Assembly: GCA_946885925.1 (NCBI GenBank) | Contig: CAMPHP010000048.1 | Location: forward strand, 1 to 10,757 | From: an uncultured Litorilinea sp. | Lineage (GTDB): Bacteria; Chloroflexota; Anaerolineae; Caldilineales; Caldilineaceae | Reading direction: 5' to 3' | Length of the DNA: 10,757 nucleotides | Shown here: positions 6,978 through 10,757 of the stretch, one piece after another | How the letters are laid out: every line of letters starts with the position of its first letter | Position numbering within the stretch: the stretch's first letter is position 1 | The notes under the pieces: model-generated | Told to the model about the DNA's origin: nothing | Seen by the model: the letters and a program-made list of their open reading frames with translations, nothing else | Database searches by the model: none | Made by a program: the position numbers and the translations under genes

Positions 6978-7905
6978 GTGCCAGTTCCTCTAACATCTGG
7001 TGGCGATACTCTAATAGTTCAGCCAACTTTGCGAACCAACCTTGATTCCCTAAGGCCAAGTTGCTGGGGTTTGTCTGGGTGAAGCCTTCCAACCAGGAAG
7101 GCTCTCGATTCGAGAGGGCTTGACGCATACGCCCGATAAGCTGCGACAGTATGGCAGGAGGCATCACACTTGCCATCTTAACGAGTCCTTGCTCGGAGTG
7201 GTAGACGCGTCGATCTTTGCGTTCCGCAAGCAGTTTGTCCATGATGGCCTGTACCAACCTTGCCTCGCGCGAACCGCCCTGACCTGGCAGAAAGCTGAGT
7301 GCCTTGCTCAGAAAATTCTCCTTGACACTCAACTCCAACGCTTCTATTGCAGCTTGCTCACCCGGCAAGTGAATGGAAGCCGTAATTGCTTCAACAAGCT
7401 CTGTGTCCTCAACCTGAAGAACATTCTTCCACTCTGTGTTTTGCCTAGCCAACCATCGCCCTCGTTCGCCCACAACCGGCACAAGCAGGCCGCGCCGTTG
7501 TTTGTTGCGCTTGGCCCAATCGAAGAGATCGGGCAGCAAGGCAGGGGGAACCAGCCGCTTTTTGCCAGCCAGGATGGTCAGAAATTCCGCTAGGAAAAGT
7601 TCCTTGGTTTTCACTTGTTGCAGCAGATCGATGAGGCGGTTCGCAACCCGTGTAGAGCAGACATGCCTGGATTCGGCAGGCGCAGCAGGCACAAGCTGTG
7701 TGGGTGCGATTTCAGGTGGGATCTGCCCGGCGCGGCGGTAGGTACAGGCATAGGCACTGGCAAGCAGCAACCATTGCTCAGGATCATGGGACTCAATCGA
7801 GGAAAGAAATTCCAATCCGTCCCCATCGCTAGATAGGCGCGCACGTTGGCGCTGTTCTGTACCCAGCAATGCGGTGGCTAACAATTCATTCCATTGTGTT
7901 TGCAT
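6970..7905 (-). CDS. DUF5691-like helical protein
   Basis: This 311-aa protein is probably soluble and cytoplasmic. It is predicted by eye to be mainly helical, with a conserved-looking core G146-E-R-G-R-W-L-A-R-Q-N156 that I associate with DUF5691 proteins. These are found beside SWIM zinc-finger and MoxR/VWA genes. Other landmarks are L-L-G-T near 13-16 in the N-terminal helix and a C-terminal S-W-L-E-G-F at 270-275 that also occurs in the 761-aa neighbour. No catalytic motif is evident, so a scaffold or adaptor role is a reasonable but unproven guess. Family members I remember are often longer (roughly 400-500 aa), so this copy may be a short form. The ATG shares one base with the upstream TGA (TGATG), and a GAGG lies 13 nt before it inside the upstream gene, pointing to translational coupling. 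The family assignment is from memory of motifs. Confidence 0.7.
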   Translation of the reverse strand: MQTQWNELLATALLGTEQRQRARLSSDGDGLEFLSSIESHDPEQWLLLASAYACTYRRAGQIPPEIAPTQLVPAAPAESRHVCSTRVANRLIDLLQQVKTKELFLAEFLTILAGKKRLVPPALLPDLFDWAKRNKQRRGLLVPVVGERGRWLARQNTEWKNVLQVEDTELVEAITASIHLPGEQAAIEALELSVKENFLSKALSFLPGQGGSREARLVQAIMDKLLAERKDRRVYHSEQGLVKMASVMPPAILSQLIGRMRQALSNREPSWLEGFTQTNPSNLALGNQGWFAKLAELLEYRHQMLEELAHE

Positions 7906-9209
7906 CAGACAGCCATTACCTCAAGTAAGTTCACCTCATAGCCATCCCACTCGCCCACAACGGTCGTAGGATGACCGCCACTCTGGGCGATGTTGACCCA
8001 AAGGCGAGAGTCTCCATTGGCGGACGGCTTGAGTGGCAGCGTTCGCAACTCAGCATCATAAAGCAACACCCCGTTAGAATGGGGTGACAGAACTGCGCGG
8101 CGCAGAATAAAGGGTATGCGCTCAAGCCAGGGATTACAACCCAACGCCGATGCGTACTGCCCAAGCATGGCGCTAAATGTTTCATGTGCAAGGAATGTAG
8201 GATCGTCAAGCGTGCGCGTGGACATGCCCATCACTTGCTTGACCAACGCACGCTGGGGAAAGGCACTCGGATAGTAGACCAACTCGGCATTGTACTGTTG
8301 CCCGGTGATGTAGGTTTCTTCAAAAGGCGTGCGACCGGGGGCAAAGTCAAGGATCAATGCAGCCCGCCGTGTATGCTCTCCATAGAGCCAGACACGCCGC
8401 GCACGCAAGCTATCATCGCCTTCAACACATTGACCCACCACACTCCACTGGTCGCGTACGCTGGGCAAGGCCAATAGCTCTTCTTTTTTACGCGCCCAGC
8501 CGATGGCAGTACGCAGGTCTTCTTGAAGTTCAACTGGTAAAGCGTCTATACGCTGGTAGCTCTCTGCCAATAGATAAAGGCGGCTGACTTCATCTAAGAG
8601 TCGAGCCGCCCACTCTGCATCTCCCTTGATGGGAATCGTGGCAATCTGGCGCAGGCGGCGCGCAATGGCGCTTGCCTGTGCGTCCACCATGCGCGCCGCC
8701 ATCCGATCCCAATAGGCATAGCTTTTCACCTGGGAGTCGGTAAAGCCATGCCGCACAAGATCGCACAGCCATAAGCGTAATTCTTGCAGCCCTTCATCAA
8801 TCTTGGCAACACGGGCCTGGACGCGTTTGGCCTGAGCTTCCTGATTAACAACCGGGCTGGGACCCTTCGCAGCACGCGCCTGGCGACTTTCCTGCCACGT
8901 TGTCACCCATTCCGGCGCGGCCACATGCTCGAATTGGCTGGGATCTTTGGCAAAGAGCAGCAGCAACCCCATCGTATGCTTACAGGGAAACTTTTTGCTC
9001 GGACATGAACAGCGATAGGCCAATTCACGCTGGTCAACAGAGACACGATAGGGAGTTTTGCCACTTCCCTGACATTCCCCCCAAATAGCCCGCTCATCAA
9101 CGCCAAGCGTGGGCCATTTGGCACGCGTCGCCAACTTGGCCCCATCCCGCCGCGTCTGTTCATCCTCGCTTAAGTTAAGTGCGTTCTGCTCTGTCCAGGT
9201 AAAAGCCAT
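7905..9209 (-). CDS. SWIM zinc-finger protein, YehQ-like
   Basis: This 434-aa protein carries a textbook SWIM zinc finger, C-x-C-x6-C-x-H, at C67, C69, C76 and H78, inside Y-R-C-S-C-P-S-K-K-F-P-C-K-H. SWIM fingers bind zinc and mediate nucleic-acid or protein contacts. The preceding W-G-E-C-Q-G-S-G (43-50) and following G-L-L-L-L (81-85) are typical of this bacterial group. The remaining ~340 residues comprise a charged helical region (about 105-245) and a probably beta-rich C-terminal part (about 255-434) that I cannot assign. It is the first gene of the five-gene block, starting 32 nt after hisS. Its ATG is the only plausible start because the family's conserved N-terminus begins there and no in-frame alternative lies between it and hisS. 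The Shine-Dalgarno is unusually placed (see the leader entry). E. coli YehQ is the nearest comparison I recall; the role within the system is not known. Confidence 0.9.
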   Translation of the reverse strand: MAFTWTEQNALNLSEDEQTRRDGAKLATRAKWPTLGVDERAIWGECQGSGKTPYRVSVDQRELAYRCSCPSKKFPCKHTMGLLLLFAKDPSQFEHVAAPEWVTTWQESRQARAAKGPSPVVNQEAQAKRVQARVAKIDEGLQELRLWLCDLVRHGFTDSQVKSYAYWDRMAARMVDAQASAIARRLRQIATIPIKGDAEWAARLLDEVSRLYLLAESYQRIDALPVELQEDLRTAIGWARKKEELLALPSVRDQWSVVGQCVEGDDSLRARRVWLYGEHTRRAALILDFAPGRTPFEETYITGQQYNAELVYYPSAFPQRALVKQVMGMSTRTLDDPTFLAHETFSAMLGQYASALGCNPWLERIPFILRRAVLSPHSNGVLLYDAELRTLPLKPSANGDSRLWVNIAQSGGHPTTVVGEWDGYEVNLLEVMAV

Positions 9210-9241
9210 GCTGGGGTCGTACCCCCACCTCCATCGCTGTT
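9210..9241 (-). promoter_or_regulatory. SWIM-gene leader: Shine-Dalgarno separated from ATG by a small hairpin
   Basis: On the minus strand a consensus GGAGG (9232-9228) lies 18 nt before the ATG, too far for normal use. Between them is a perfect inverted repeat GGGGT-ACG-ACCCC (9225-9213). If this 13-nt hairpin folds, the effective spacing drops to 5 nt. The 32-nt gap to hisS shows no recognisable promoter. Confidence 0.55.
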
Positions 9242-10618
<1,377 letters not shown>

Positions 10619-10757
10619 GTGTTATCTCACTTATTGTTTAGGTCAACCTGTCATTCTGACGAGTCTGCGAGGAGGACTCTCCATTTGCTGTAGTAGACAG
10701 AGAGGAGCTTCCTCTCGCGCCCAATGGCGGGCGCGCTCCCTTGTTGGTGACGCGCCC
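10619..10757 (-). promoter_or_regulatory. hisS 5' region with three inverted repeats
   Basis: No gene is seen here. Three perfect inverted repeats stand in line: GAGTC/GACTC (10661-10679), GAGAGGA/TCCTCTC with a 3-nt loop (10700-10716), and CGCGCCC/GGGCGCG with a 6-nt loop (10716-10735). On the minus strand none is followed by a T-run, and I do not find the T-box consensus expected of a tRNA-sensing leader. The plus-strand CCTGTCATTCTGACGAG (10648-10664) resembles dispersed intergenic repeat elements common in many bacterial genomes. A convincing promoter could not be placed. Confidence 0.45.

Noticed and set aside
7120..7593. 157-aa plus-strand open frame opposite the DUF5691-like gene
   Set aside because: Antisense to a gene locked in place by overlaps at both ends; no recognisable domain.
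10619..10650. TTGACC upstream of hisS on the minus strand as a -35 box
   Set aside because: At normal spacing the -10 would fall at the start codon and the transcript would begin inside the gene; no good -10 is present.
10619..10757. T-box riboswitch in the hisS leader
   Set aside because: The conserved T-box sequence (AGGGTGG..ACCGCG type) is absent and no terminator/antiterminator pair with a T-run is visible.

Overview
The window holds one long run of seven genes on the minus strand (10618 down to 866) and the 3' end of one gene on the plus strand (2 to 526). The two converge on an intergenic stretch with terminator-like hairpins at about 527-865. No RNA genes, CRISPR arrays, transposases or phage genes were seen. 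The moderately GC-rich coding DNA, the Thr/Glu-rich extracytoplasmic protein, the serine-hydrolase lipoprotein and the HisRS subtype are compatible with a Chloroflexota bacterium. That placement is an impression from gene style, not a demonstrated assignment.

In transcription order on the minus strand, the first gene is hisS (10618-9242, histidyl-tRNA synthetase). Only 32 nt later begins a compact five-gene block: a SWIM zinc-finger protein (9209-7905), a DUF5691-like helical protein (7905-6970), a YehL-type MoxR AAA+ ATPase (6977-5835), a 761-aa DUF5682/YehM-like protein (5838-3553) and a VWA/MIDAS protein (3521-2358). Three successive junctions overlap (1 nt, 8 nt and 4 nt) and the fourth gap is 31 nt, so the five genes look like one translationally coupled unit. 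After 55 nt containing an inverted repeat comes a class-C beta-lactamase-like serine hydrolase with a lipoprotein signal (2302-866).

The five-gene block is the most interesting content. Its parts match what I recall of the poorly characterised Escherichia coli yehL-yehM-yehP-yehQ genes: ATPase, ~760-aa protein, VWA protein and SWIM protein. MoxR ATPases usually work with VWA proteins to remodel or insert metals or cofactors into client proteins, or as NTP-dependent regulatory/conflict switches. The 761-aa protein carries two G-x-x-H motifs (residues 7-10 and 233-236), a Glu (E34), an 'MD-P' strand end (D97) and an R-x-x-x-M-like helix before the second motif. This is the layout of the TraB/TIKI and EreA/ChaN-like hydrolase superfamily. 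I infer that it may be the catalytic effector of the block, with the ATPase-VWA pair as motor and adaptor, and the SWIM and DUF5691 proteins as sensing or scaffold parts. None of this function is shown by the sequence alone.
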